A stretch of DNA of 64,000 nt, taken from positions 35,442,501 through 35,506,500 of the forward strand of contig CM065397.1 of NCBI GenBank assembly GCA_033060915.1, in the 5' to 3' direction. The translations under genes were made by a program, and so were the position numbers. The stretch is from Euryodendron excelsum (Eukaryota > Streptophyta > Magnoliopsida > Ericales > Pentaphylacaceae). The notes beneath the pieces are model-generated. The model did no database searches. It saw only the letters and a list, made by a program, of their open reading frames with translations, and had not been told where the DNA came from. This document shows, piece after piece, positions 30,960-42,715 of the stretch (position 1 is the stretch's first letter; each line of letters starts with the position of its first letter).

Positions 30960-31600
30960 AAAACTTGGAATGAAACTTTTGAGGAAAAAGTTTGAAAACC
31001 TAGAATTCGTTTTTGGAATTAAACTTTTTATGGAGAAAGTTTTGAAAAGCCGAAAACTTTTTTGATAGTACTCTTTTTGAGGCGAAAGCTTGAAAATTCG
31101 ATATTTTGGAAGTTGAGCTTTTTGAGGCGAAAGTTAGAAAACCCGAAATTTTGAAATTTGAGCTTTTTGAGGCGAAAGCTAGAAAACCCGAAATCTTGAA
31201 ATTTAGGCTTTTTGAGGCAAAAACTTGAAAATTAGAGATTTTGGAAGTTGAAGGTTTTGAAGGTAAAGCCTTGAGAAACCCAAGAAATATTTTGAGAACA
31301 GAGCTTTTGAAGGAGAAAGCTCGAGAAACCCAAAAATTTTGGAAGGTTAGGCTTTTTGAGGCGAAAGCCAGAAAACCCGAATTTTTGAAAATTGGGCTTT
31401 TTGAGGAGAAAGCTTGAAAACCCAAAAGTTTTTGAGATTAAACTTTTTGAAGGAAAAAGTTTTTGAAAAACCCGACAAATATTTGAAGTCAAACTTTTTG
31501 AAGAAAAAAGTTTGGAAAACCTAGAATTTGACTAGAATTTAAACTCTCTTTTTTTTTTTAAATCTTTTGAAGGGAAAAAGATTAGAAAACCTCGAAATTG
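30960..31600 (-). repeat. ~45-bp tandem repeat
   Basis: GAGCTTTTTGAGGCGAAAG-like blocks start at 31114, 31160 and about 31204, with diverged units on both sides. Open reading frames across it on either strand are low-complexity by-products of the repeat. Confidence 0.75.
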
Positions 31601-32316
31601 ATTTGACTTGAAACTTGTTTTGCTGAAGGAAAAATATTTAGAGAATGCAGTTTGTCTCAAAATTTGAATTTTTGAAGATAAAATGTTTTGAAAATTCATT
31701 TGGACTCCAAACTTGAGCTATCAAAGACAAAATATATAGAAAGCTCATGTTGGTTTGAGAGTTGAACTGTTGAGAACAAAACATATAGAAAAATTGTTTT
31801 GACTTGAAACTTTTGATTTCTCTTCTTCTTTTTTTTTTTTTTTTTGAAAGCAAAACATTCAAGAGATTCATTTTGACTCGAAATTTGAAACTTTTTGAAG
31901 GAAAATTTTTAGAAAAAATTATTTGACTTTTGAAAATTGATTTTGAATTTGAAAGGAAGCAAGAGCTTTGATCTTTTTTACTTTGAAAGTTTTTGTAAAA
32001 AAAAGTTTTGAAAGGTTTTGAAATTGACGTTGAAATTTGAAAGTTTTTGTAGACGAAGCCTTGGAAGTGTTTGGACTTTTGAAAATTGAATTTTGGATTT
32101 GAAAGAAAGCAAGGCTTTTGTGTTTTGGAATGGATGCAGAAACTAGAGTTGAAAAAGCATTTGAAAGTTTTTGAAGTTCAAAATTGATTTTAACTTTCGA
32201 AAAAAAGAATAAGCAAGAGCTTTCATTTTTTGAAATATTCTTATTTGACTTGGTAAGAATTATACCTTGACTTTACCTTTTGAGATGGTTGAGTCTGGGG
32301 AATCATCAGAGACTTC

Positions 32317-32420
32317 TTCGTGCTTGTAATTCTTCTATCTCAGAGCTTGAAAGGGGGACATTTGTCCGTCCCGGATTGAGATTTCTTGAGGTTGGAATAC
32401 TCGGTGTTTGTTTGACTGTC
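32317..32420 (-). repeat. Direct duplication flanking the 33-bp array, left copy
   Basis: GCTTGTAATTCTTCTATCT through GGATTGAGATTTCTTG matches, with divergence, the right copy at about 33133-33230. The two lie about 815 bp apart and bracket the array. Confidence 0.6.
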
Positions 32421-32576
32421 GAGTTTTGCTTTTGGGGGCAAAATAGGATTTTTGCTAACATAGCTTCTGAGAGGTGGTTCAAGGTTGATATCTTGAAACT
32501 AAGTCTTCCTGAACAAACGCTCCGTCTAATGGAATGCTACTTATTTGGGGATGTTCAAGGTTGATATCTACTTTTA

Positions 32577-33120
32577 AAGAGGAAAGCTCAAAAATGTAAC
32601 CTGCCCTTTCGGAGGAAGCTTTGTAACCCAATCTGCTTTTTTGGAGGAAGCTCTAAAACCCAATCTGCTTTTTCAGAGGAAGCCTAAAAACCCAATCTGC
32701 TTTTTCAGAAGAAGCTCGGAAACCTAATCTGCTTTTTGGGAGGAAGCTCTGAAACCTAATATGCTTTTTCGAAAGAAACTCTAAAACCCAATTTGCTTTT
32801 TTGGGGGGAAGTTCTTAAACCCAATCTGCTTTTTTTGGAGTAAGCTCTGAAACCCAAATCTTCTTTTTCGGAGGAAGCTCTAAAATCCAAATCTGTTTTT
32901 TCGGAGGAAGCTTTGAAACCCAATTTGCTTTTTCAAGGGAAGCTCTGAAACCCAAATCTGCTTTTTCGGAGAAAACTCTAAAACCCAATCTGCTTTTTCA
33001 GGGAAAGCTCTGAAACCTAATATGCTTTTTCGGAGGAAGCTCTAAAATCCAATTTGCTTTTTCGGGAGAAGCTCTGAAATCCAAATCTGCTTTTTAAGAG
33101 GAAGCTCTTAAACCTAATTT
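32577..33120 (-). repeat. 33-bp tandem array, about 16 units
   Basis: The unit runs GGAAGCTCTAAAACCCAATC then TGCTTTTTCGGAG (33 bp), repeated about 16 times with few length changes. Satellite-like organisation inside the 3' region of O3. Confidence 0.88.
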
Positions 33121-33828
33121 TTTCTGATATAAGGGATCTGCTTGTAGTTCTTTTATCTTAAATGTTGGAGAAGACAACATTTGCTGCATTCTTGGATTGA
33201 GATTTTTGGAGAGTAATGATCCGTTGATGTGTTGATTGTTGACTTTTACCTCTGACTGGCATGACAGAATTCTGGGTGAGGTGCTTCCTTGGGTTCTTGA
33301 ATTTGGTTTTGGAGGGGGTGAGGCCTCCTTTTGGAAGGTTTGAGGTATTCAGAAGGTTGAACATCTATAGGTCAGTTTTCCTTGAGTGGATCAACTGGTT
33401 TGCAATTGAATAGGAGGTGTAGGGTGGGGCGTTGCCCTAGTTTTTACGATTCAAAGAGGTTGAGTCTGGATGACATTAATTAGGGTGGTCGAGGGTGATT
33501 CAGTGCCCCATTCTCTATTTCTTGTTGTCTATGGATGATAATTCGGGTTTTCTAGGATGTACGCCATGTGTTTTGCAGAGTGTTTGGATTCTGGTCGATA
33601 GACTTTCCAGAATGTTGTGCTTCTGCTTTGGAATACCTTTTCTTTTGTAATCATCGGAACACTTGGCAATGTATTTTGTTGGACATGTTGTTTGGTATAT
33701 ATTGTATAAGTCCACCACAAGTTAAAATGAATGCACATCATACTTTTGGATGAATGCACAGGTTGATACATGAGAAAATAAATGCATGTCATACTTTTTG
33801 ATGAATGCACATCATATTTTTTTATGAA

Positions 33829-33833
33829 TGCAC
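33829..33833. repeat. Left TSD of solo LTR S2 (TGCAC)
   Basis: Perfect match to 39412-39416; both sides lie in the same GAATGCAC-type repeat of O3. Confidence 0.9.
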
Positions 33834-36800
33834 TGTCGCGCCCAGATTTTTCGCACTCGAGGAATACTCACCCAAGCGGGAAAAATGCTGTACTCTCTCG
33901 TTAGAACTCACCCTCCTAGAAGAATGAGTGCGACTAGGTTTGAATTGAAAATAGGTTTGAAATAAAGGGCTTTTAAAAAAGATTCGGAGTCGCCACCTAA
34001 CTTGATTAAGGTGAGTTAGGTCACCTAAAAACTAAGCATAATCCGAAAACTACACTTAGGGTTTTTGAAAAACGATTTGAAAATATCTCCTCAAGAGAGA
34101 GTTTTTTAGGAAAATGGGTTGTTTGGCAACCTTTGGAAAACATTTAGCCCTTTTTGAAAAATAACTCCGTTTTGGTCTTTGAAATCAGTGATCTAGGTTC
34201 GGAGGTTGGTTACGTGTAGGGAAGATGCACTAAGCTATCACCCTACCCTGCCCTTTCGGTACTTACATGTCAATCTACCCTAGATTCACCTATGAGAGTC
34301 TTTAATTAACATATGTTCAACCCTATTCACTTTGAAAAACAATGTTTGAAAACTAATTTAGCATGATGCATGATATGCAAGTGCAAGATGAAAGAATTGG
34401 AAAATAGAAATTGATTTGAAAAGAAATTGATTTGATTTGAAAATAGATTTGAAGAAATAGAATTGAAATTGAAAAGTTTGAAAATTTGGAAATAGAAATT
34501 TGAAAATAGAAAGTTTGAAAGTAGATGGGAATTTGAGATTTGAAAAGATTTTGGAAACCGCACCCATGAGGGTGGAATTGAAAGTTTGAAAAGTATTGTG
34601 ACCGCACCTATGAAGGTTGCCTACGTATCCCTTTGGGGGAATCAGGTCAGTCGTAGTTCGGACCGGAGTCCGTTTGAAAAGAGATTGATTTGAAGAGAGA
34701 GATTGGATTGGAAGAAAGAGATTGAATTGAAAATTGGATTTGATTTGAAATTAGAAGAGTGATTGGAAATTGAAATTTTGGAAAAGATTGGACTTTGATT
34801 TGAAAAGATAGATTTGGACTTGTTTTGGGAAAGAGAAGGTGTAAGAAAACCTAGACTTAAGAACGATAGGACTTAGGAAAGACTCAAGAGTTTAAGAAAG
34901 ATTGGACTTAGGAAATGTTTGAATTAGCAAAGGTTCGATTTAGGAAAGTTTCGAATTAGGAAAGTTTCATTTTTGGAAAGTTTTGAAATTAGGAAAGTTT
35001 GGAATTTAGGAAAGTTTTGGGTTTAGGAAAGTTTTGAAATTGGAAAGTTTCTTTTTTGGAAAGTTTTGAAATTAGGAAAGTTTGGAATTTAGGAAAGTTT
35101 TGGGTTTAGGAAAGTTTTGAAATTGGAAAGTTTCGAGTTTAGAAAGTTTTCGAAAAAGGAAAGGTTTTCAGATTAGGAAAGTTCCCAAATTAGGAAAGTT
35201 TTGAAAATCGGAAAGTTTTGAATTTAGAAATGTTTTGAAAAAAGGAAGTTTTGAATTTGGAAAGCTTTGAAAACAAGGAAGTTTTGAAAATAAGAAAATT
35301 TCGTTTTAGGAAAGGTTTGAAAAAGGAAAGCTTTCAACTTAGGAAGTGTTTGAATTAAGAAAGGGAAAGTTTTGAATTAAGAAAGCTTCATTTTAAGGAA
35401 GGTTTTGAAAAAGGAAAGGTTTTGAAAATAAGGAAGTTTTGAAAATAGGAAAGTTTTCAATTTAGGAAATGTTTGAATTAAGAAAGGTTCAACTTAAGAA
35501 AGTTTTAAATTAAGAAAGTTTTGAATTTAGAAAAGTCTTAGTTTTGGAAAGATTTGAAGTTTAAGAGAGTTTAGAATTTAGAAAGTTTTAGGTTTAGAAA
35601 GATTTAACTTAAGAAGGTTTCAAATTTAGAAAGTTTTGAATTTGGAAAGATTTGAAATTTAAAAAGTTTAAGATTTAGAAAGTTTTAGAGTTTTAGAAAA
35701 TCTTGAGATTAGGAAAGGTTTGAGTTTGGGAAAGATTTGAAAGCTTGGATTTGAAAAAGATGTTTGAAAGGGGTAGAATTAGGAAAGGGTTGAACTAGGA
35801 AAGATTTGAAAGTTGAGTTTTAAAGTTTAGGAAAGATTTTTATGTTCAAGTTTTGGAAACTTAAGATTTAGGAAAACGGAAGTTTGGGAAGGATTTGAAT
35901 TAGGAAAGGGTTGGATTTTGAAATTTAAGGAAAAATTTAGAGTTTAGGTTTAGGAAACTTATGGTTTAGGAAGGAATCGAATTAGGAAAGGTTTGGATTA
36001 AGAAGAGATTGGATTTAGTTTCTAAAAGAGAAAGGTTGGATTTTATTTCTAAAAACAGAGGATAGGATCTAGTTTCCTAAATGGGGAGATTTGATTTGGT
36101 TTCCTAAAGGGAAGATAGGATTTAGCAAGGATTTGGAAAGGGAGATTCTAGAAACCCTAGAGTTGGAAAATTCTAGTCTCGACGTAGAAAATAGGTTTCG
36201 AAAACAAGGATAGTTTTGATGTAGAAAACAAAAGATTTTGGAAACCTAGGTTTAGGGCAAAGTTTGAAAATCATGTTTTTGGAAAGAAAACTAGGGTTTC
36301 CTAATTGTGGTTTCTAGGGCTTGACTTGGGCTCTAAGGAAAGAGTTTTTTTTTTGGAAAATGCATTTTTGGAAACGAAGGTTTTCTAGAAGGGAATCCTA
36401 GGGAGGAGTTTTTGGAAAGTGTGTTTGAAGAGGGAGTTTTTGGAAGGAAAATCCTAGAGAGGAAATTTCTAGAAGAAAGATTTTGGAAAGAGAGTTTTTT
36501 AGAAAGGTTTTTGGGGAGAGTTTTTCTAGAAAGGTTTTTGGTTAAAGATTGTTGAAGAGAGTTTTTGGAAAGATCTTTGGGGAAGGTTTTTAGAAAATGG
36601 ATTTTGGGAAGAGGACTTTGGAAAGAAATTGAAAAAGGGAGTTTTGAAAAATAGATTTTGGAAGGGAGTTTTTGAAATCAATTTTGAAGAGGGGAGTTTT
36701 AGAAAAGTATGTTGAAAAAGAGATTTTTAGGAAGAGATTTTTAAAGGGAGTTTTTAGAAGGTGTAAAAGCATCTCACTTTCCTAAAATGATTCTAGCCAT

Positions 36801-37638
36801 AAGAGGGCTAGAACCACTTTAGGAAAGTGGTTTTGAAAACAACAAGATTTGAAAATATAGACCATAAAAGGTCACTTTTAATGTAACACTTTCCTAAAGC
36901 AACCCTAGCCATGAAAAGGCTAGAATCACCCTAGAATTATGATTTTGAAAACATGTTTTTGAAAAAGAGCTTTTGATGTAATTTTGAAAACAAGTTTGAA
37001 AACAAATTTTTGAAAACGAATTTTGGAAGATGCAAGACTATGATATGCACAATGCAATTTGGGGTCGTGAACATACAAGGTTAAGGCTTCACCACATAAT
37101 CAAGGGGGCCGGACCCACGTGGTATTTGGTTAGACTAGAAGAAAGCCCCCGACACGGTGACTCTTCAATAGTCCAATCCTACACATGGACCGGGAATCCC
37201 CTTGTTTCAAGCATGCAAAGAAAGGGGGGGAAAGAGATGGGGGATTAAAATAGAGAAAACCCAAGTGGGTTGGAGAGAGAGGAGAGAGGGGGGGAAGTGC
37301 AGAAAATTAAATAGGGAACCGACCTTGTATCTTGTTTATTTTGCGCGCCGTGCGGTCTTCAGTCTTCGGTCTTTGTCTTGATCTTCACCTTCAGTCTTCA
37401 AGAATTGTCTTCAACCTTTGGCTAGCAGCTCTTCAAGTCTTCAAAGGATGGTTGAAGGCTAGTGTATGAGTGTATGGGGGAGTGTATGAGTGTATAGGAG
37501 GCTAGGGCTTAGTGTAAGGTGGCTAGGGTTTGGAAAACCTAGGGAGGCTAGGGTTTAGGAGGTGCTCGAGCTCTGTATATCGAAATATAGGATTCTTAGG
37601 TTACGTTTGCAGACCCCTTTCACGTTGAATGAGGCTCT

Positions 37639-37648
37639 GTATTTATAG
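37639..37648 (-). promoter_or_regulatory. TATA box of S2
   Basis: CTATAAATAC on the minus strand, same context as in S1. Confidence 0.8.
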
Positions 37649-37661
37649 AGGGAAGACGAAC

Positions 37662-37795
37662 CTGGCGCCTGTTGCAGTGGCGCCAGGCCAAATTATACAC
37701 TGGCGCCACTACTAGTGGCGCCAGCCATTTAGGATACTAGTGGCGCCAGGCCATTTTTTGGCTTGGCACCACTACTAGTGGCGCCAGCCATTTAG
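37662..37795 (-). promoter_or_regulatory. Expanded GGCGCC palindrome cluster (S2)
   Basis: GGCGCC at about 37664, 37680, 37702, 37717, 37742 and 37782, most inside TGGCGCCA or AGTGGCGCC. This is the richest copy of the cluster in the window. Confidence 0.65.
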
Positions 37796-38639
37796 GAAAC
37801 AATTAAGGTCGGCAAGCAACGTATCTTTGACTAGATTTGGGCGCCTGTACTAGTGACTACCATGTAAACTTTAGCCTAGCTTCACTAAGAGTGACTCTGG
37901 AAAGTCCGGGAATGATTTGAAGGAGTCGGGAATGACCCGGAAGGCCAGAAAGGAGCAGGAACACTCAAAATAGTGTCCTGGAGGTATTTGACTTGAAAAA
38001 TGAAGATAAGGTGAGTCGGAAAGGTTGATCGGGCCTTTAGGGGCAAAACGGTCAATCGGACTAGGAAACTACCGGGACAAACCCGGATTGTCCTGGAAAA
38101 AGACTTGGGATCTGGAAACATTATTTAGAATGTTCCCAGAGGTTTCCAGTTTGATTCCCAGGGCCGGCGTGGTCGGAAATGGAGACCGGCCCACCAGGGG
38201 CAAAACGGTCATTTTGTACCGGGTTTGCCAGAACTGACTCAGAATGGTCCGGAAAGGTAAAGGAAGGTCAAGAACACTATAAAAAGTATTCTCAGGACAT
38301 TACTGGTTTGATACCCAGAGCCGGTGTGGTCGAAGAAGGAGACCGGCCCTCTAGGGGCAAAACGGTCATTTTGCACTGGGTTGGCCGGAACTAACTCGGA
38401 ATGGTCTGGAAAGGTAAAGGGAGGTTGAGAACACCATAAAAAGTATTCTCGGGACATTACCGGTTTGATACCCAGAGCCGGTGTGGTTCCCGGGGCGTTC
38501 GGATGCCAAGGGACAAAATGGTTATCTTGACCGAAAAGTCTCGAAAAAGGTCCTAAGGGTAGTCTGGTCATTTTTCACCGAAGTGAGCTAACAAACATGG
38601 GTATTGACCTAGGTTTTGAGTGTTTCCACCACTCTGACG

Positions 38640-38965
38640 GGGTTGAGTATTTCCGCTACTCGGACGGGGTTGAGTATTTCCGCTACTCGGACGGGGTTGA
38701 CGATTTGAGAGTATTTTCGCTACTCGGACGGGGTTGATGATTTGTGAGTATTTCCGCTACTCTAACGGCTTTGTGAGTATTTTCGCTACTCTAATGGTTT
38801 TATGAGTATTTTCGCTACTCTAACGGTTGAGTATTTCCGCTACTCTAACGGTTCTGTGAGTATTTCCGCTACTCTAACGGGTCTATGAGTATTTCCGCTA
38901 CTCTAACGGGTCTGTGAGTATTTTCGCTACTCTAACGGTTGTGTGAGTAGTTTTGCTATTCGGAC
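38640..38965 (-). repeat. 29-bp tandem array in U3 of S2
   Basis: GAGTATT starts at 38746, 38775, 38804, 38829, 38858, 38887, 38916 and 38945, mostly 29 bp apart, with earlier irregular units from 38645. Most units contain CTCTAACGG. Other LTR copies have one to three units. Confidence 0.88.
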
Positions 38966-39411
38966 CGTCTCGAGGAATAAACTGTCTCGAGAGAGGGATT
39001 GGAAAGGGGTCTTACCGTCTCCGAAGAGACGTGCCTGGATTGGAATGGTCTCGAGGAATAAACTGTCTCGAGAGAGGGATTGGAAAGGGGTCTTACCGAC
39101 TCTGAAGAGACGTGCCTGGATTGTGAGTGTTTCCGCCACTCTAACGGTTTTGTGAGTAGTTTTGCTACTCGGACCGTCTCGAGGAATAAACTGTCTCGAG
39201 AGAGGGATTGGACTTGGAATAAGAAAGGACAATGCCCCTAAGGGCATTTTGGTCATTTTGCCTCTACTTGGGCCTGACAGGCCCGCGAAGCGATGGAAAG
39301 ACGAAATTTGGACCTAGAGAATTGGTTTCGATTGGAATATGCCCATAATGACTTGAAAACAAGTCTGGACGGAGTGTAGACTGCCGAGCGGTAAAAAATG
39401 GGGTGCTTACA

Positions 39412-39416
39412 TGCAC
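39412..39416. repeat. Right TSD of solo LTR S2 (TGCAC)
   Basis: Perfect partner of 33829-33833. Confidence 0.9.
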
Positions 39417-42400
39417 AGAGATGAATTTTGAATGCATGTCATACTTTTTGATGAATGCACGTAAGTGAAATTGAAAGCATATCATATTTTTTGATGAATG
39501 TATAAAGATGGATTTTGAATGCATGTCATACTTTTTGATGAATGCACATACATGAATGGAATTGAATACATATCATACTTTTTGATGAATGTATGCACAA
39601 AAACGGAATTGAATGTACATCACACTTTTTGATCGAGTGGACGTACAGGAATAGAATTGGATGCATGTCATACTTTTTGATGAATGCATGAATAGAATTG
39701 AACTACGTAGGAATTGCATTGTCATACTATTAGAGATCACCATTTGTTCAATGTTCGTTCTCTTGGAGGATACTGTTTGCTGCAGGTGCTCTTGGAAATC
39801 GTCACGCATTGACGGTTTTGCCTTGACCCAGTGTGGATGGTGATCATTAGGTCTGCTAAATGATGGGAATGCGACCGGCTCAAGTGGGCTTTGCAAGGGT
39901 TATATTTAACTGTATGGTAGAAGAAAAGAGGGCCTCTTTTCATTTCAAGTTGAATTGCTTAGTCTATAAAGCTCTTTCAAAATTTTAGCAATGCCTTGAA
40001 AATGGTAAGTGTTAGTTCTCGGATTCATTCCTTGTATGCATTCGCCCCAGTGTGGGGGATGGCTTCTGGTTTGGGCTTTTGAATGGAAATCACATGCGGC
40101 TCTAGTGGGCTGACCAACGGATTGCTTTCTGTTTGGGAGAATGAAATGATGGCTCCCCTTCATTTTGAGGGTTTGGCTACTTGCTGCTTTGCCAGGGCAT
40201 CCTTCGGGGGTCACTCTTTGGACTTCAATGAGATATGTGATTGATCCTCATCTCTCACCTCTCTGTATTTCCCCTCTCTCTGTATTTTCTATTTCTCTCT
40301 CCCCTCTTTTTGGAGTCAAAGATTGTTTTTGCTGAAGGTGGTGCTTATGCTATCCCATCCTTTAAGTCGGGGTAAAACATTTTAGGGAAAAACTCTTAGA
40401 AAAGAATATCATTCATGAAAAGCCATGAGAAAATGATATAAACATGAAAACTTTGGATCCCTTTCATTTAGATGTTATTTTCATGCTCAAATTCGAATTG
40501 AAAATTGAAAGATGGGTTTGAAAGAAATCTCCCTTTTCCGGAATAAACCCCTCAGACTAGTTTTGGAATCACGTTGGCATCCTTCACACTCCATTTTCCA
40601 AGAGTGTCCTCTGATTGCACAGGGATGGCTTTTTGAGGACTGGTAGAGTGGCAACATGGTGTCGAGATCATGGCTTTGCATAAATTATGAATTAGGTGGG
40701 ATGTCGGAGGTATTCTATCGACTTGATTGTGCTCTTGGACCTGAAAAAAGAAAAACAAAATGCAGTTAGCATGTTGAGTTGAAGGTTTTATGCAATGCAT
40801 GTCCTATGAAGGTCCCTTCTTTGAGGGAATCTAGGCATGATGTTGAGTCCATTTTGGAGGTGGGATTTTACTCCTGTGTGTAATACAATACCTATTCAGC
40901 ATGGGCCGGTTGATACTTCTTTATTTAGGGAATCCCGCTTCTATGGACTGAGAGAGATTTGGGCCTCTCTTGAGATATGATTCTATGTATGCCATGAATC
41001 CTTTGGGTTGGAGAAACCCTTAGAGGTTTAGGTAGGTTTGATTAGCATGGGATTGGATCATCCCTTTCTCTCTACGGTTGATTGAATGCATGAGAATGCA
41101 ATGGCTAGAGTTTCTTGGCATTCTTGTCTTAGGATGGATGTTAATGCATGAGCCTAATAGTAATTATATGGATATATATTGGCAATGAATAAACAGTTTA
41201 GAAGACTCCCTTTTCATTCTTGGTTCACCCTCTGACTCTCTTGTCCTTTATAGCTAGGGAGAAGACAATGAGAATGTAAAAAGAAAAACAAAAAGGAGAA
41301 GTTAGTGCCTTTAGATTGAAGATTTTTTATGCAATGCATGCCCTAGGGGTGCCCCTACTTTGAGGGGGTACTAAGCATGATGTGTTGGCTCACTTTTGGA
41401 GATAAGGGGTTACCCTTGCATGCAATACTGTACCTGTGCAAGCCTGTTCATTCATTCATTCATACATGCATGCACTCATTCGATAAAAGTAGGAAGGATA
41501 GTTTTATTGCATTTGATTTCTTTTTATATGAAATTGATAGTACATTTGAAAGGGAAGGGGAACATTTTCCTTGGGACCTTCACCTATTTTATATTTACAT
41601 CATGGGATCCTAAACTAATCTTGAGTCTTCGGATTCACCTTCTTGGATAGAGGTTGGTGAGAGATCTTGATTTCGGATTACCCCTTGTCTTATTGGCAGC
41701 CCTATCTCCGTGAGCGAAAAGGGATTAGGGCTCCTCTTTATGAGATGACTTTGATGCATGCCATGTATCCTTAGGGTCTCTTGGTACCCTTAGGAGTTTT
41801 GGGCTGGCTTGATTTGAGCGAGAAGGCCATTGGGCCTTTCTCTAGAGGTTGATCGGATGCATGAAAATGCAATGACTTGAGTTACTTTGGGAACTCTTGT
41901 CTTGACATGAATTCCGATGCATGAACAGTTATGATGCATGTACATGGAAACAACAAGAGTTAAATAGCATAATAGCATGAATTAATTAGAATATATAAGG
42001 GAAAATAAAGTATTCGCCCTTTCCTCCTTGGTTTTTGAAATTGATGCTTGTGTCCTAAATCCGGCAAAGGTTCGGCTACGCATGGGGAGTCACATGAGCA
42101 TGAGGTTGGGGGTTTACTAATGCTTCCTAAAAAGTTCTGTCCCCAGACCTTCAAACCTGCGGCGACCACCCCCGAAAGAGTGAACTCCATCTTTGGTTGG
42201 TGGTTCAAGCGGGGGAACTATCAAAAGACCGTAGGCTAAGAAACTGACACAGCATCCGCCCACAGTCAATATACTATTCCCCCTTCTATCTAGAAGGGTA
42301 GTATGCAAGATACAAATGCAAGTGAGCGCATCAAGTGTGTGTGAAATGTTTGAAAATGGAGGAAAGGACCCAACAACACACATCACATCCTATCGATTCA

Positions 42401-42697
42401 TTCACATACATGGCAGTAAATAAGACATCAAATAAAAATGTGAACAAAGGTCCACCTACAAAAGACAAATGCAAAGAGTTAGTAACTTTTTGAAAAACTC
42501 AATGCAAGATAAAATGGGTGATTAATGTAAGAGCATGAATGTAGACAATGAATGCAAGTGATAACACAATTTTGAAAAATAGGATTTGCTTTGGAAAATT
42601 GAAAAGTTTGAAGAGTGGATAAAACTGGACAAAGTAACTGGAGATTCTGGGTGAGTGAAGGGTGAAGAGACATGTTAATGGCCTAACCCTCTAAGTG
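39417..42697 (-). other. O3 leader (non-coding)
   Basis: The stretch is collinear with the O1 leader on the same strand and the O2 leader on the other. The left end (39417-39710) is the GAATGCAC-type repeat; 39830-40190 holds two units of the ~230-bp repeat. At about 40806 it preserves the site that is occupied by the Tekay-type element in O1. No ORF with a recognisable domain is present. Confidence 0.72.
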
Positions 42698-42715
42698 TCC
42701 ACGGCGGAGTCCCCA
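42698..42715 (-). other. Primer-binding site of O3 (slightly decayed)
   Basis: Minus-strand TGGGGACTCCGCCGTGGA starts two bases after the LTR end and differs from the O1 PBS at a few positions (for example TGGG for TGGC). Confidence 0.75.

Larger units (their letters stand above)
30656..33833 (-). other. O3 3' region: non-coding mosaic of tandem repeats
   Basis: Between PPT and S2 there is no gene. The content is a ~45-bp repeat (30960-31600, decaying to about 32200), a 33-bp array (32577-33120) flanked by a diverged direct duplication, about 600 bp of unrecognised text (33230-33720), then the start of the GAATGCAC-type repeat. Ogre/Tat elements are known for repeat-rich 3' untranslated regions, which fits. 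Confidence 0.7.
33834..39411 (-). mobile_element. S2: solo LTR of the O1 family
   Basis: Length 5578 bp, TGTCGC...TTACA ends on the plus strand, perfect TGCAC duplications, no internal sequence. The longest copy here because its R/U5 array (34910-35700) and its U3 29-bp array (about 38640-38965) are expanded. TATA box 37639-37648; six GGCGCC palindromes upstream; 157-bp repeats at about 38147, 38304 and 38460; 81-bp units at 38976, 39057 and 39185. Confidence 0.92.

Noticed and set aside
31000..31425. 141-codon minus-strand ORF, plus similar ones at 14770-15156 and 18700-19074
   Set aside because: Low-complexity translations of tandem repeats (Phe/Ser/Lys-rich or repeat-periodic), with no domain and no start context worth noting.
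32280..32564. 94-codon ORF in the O3 3' region as an accessory gene
   Set aside because: No recognisable domain. A diverged duplicate of part of it at 33133-33230 does not keep an obvious frame, and the surroundings are repeats.
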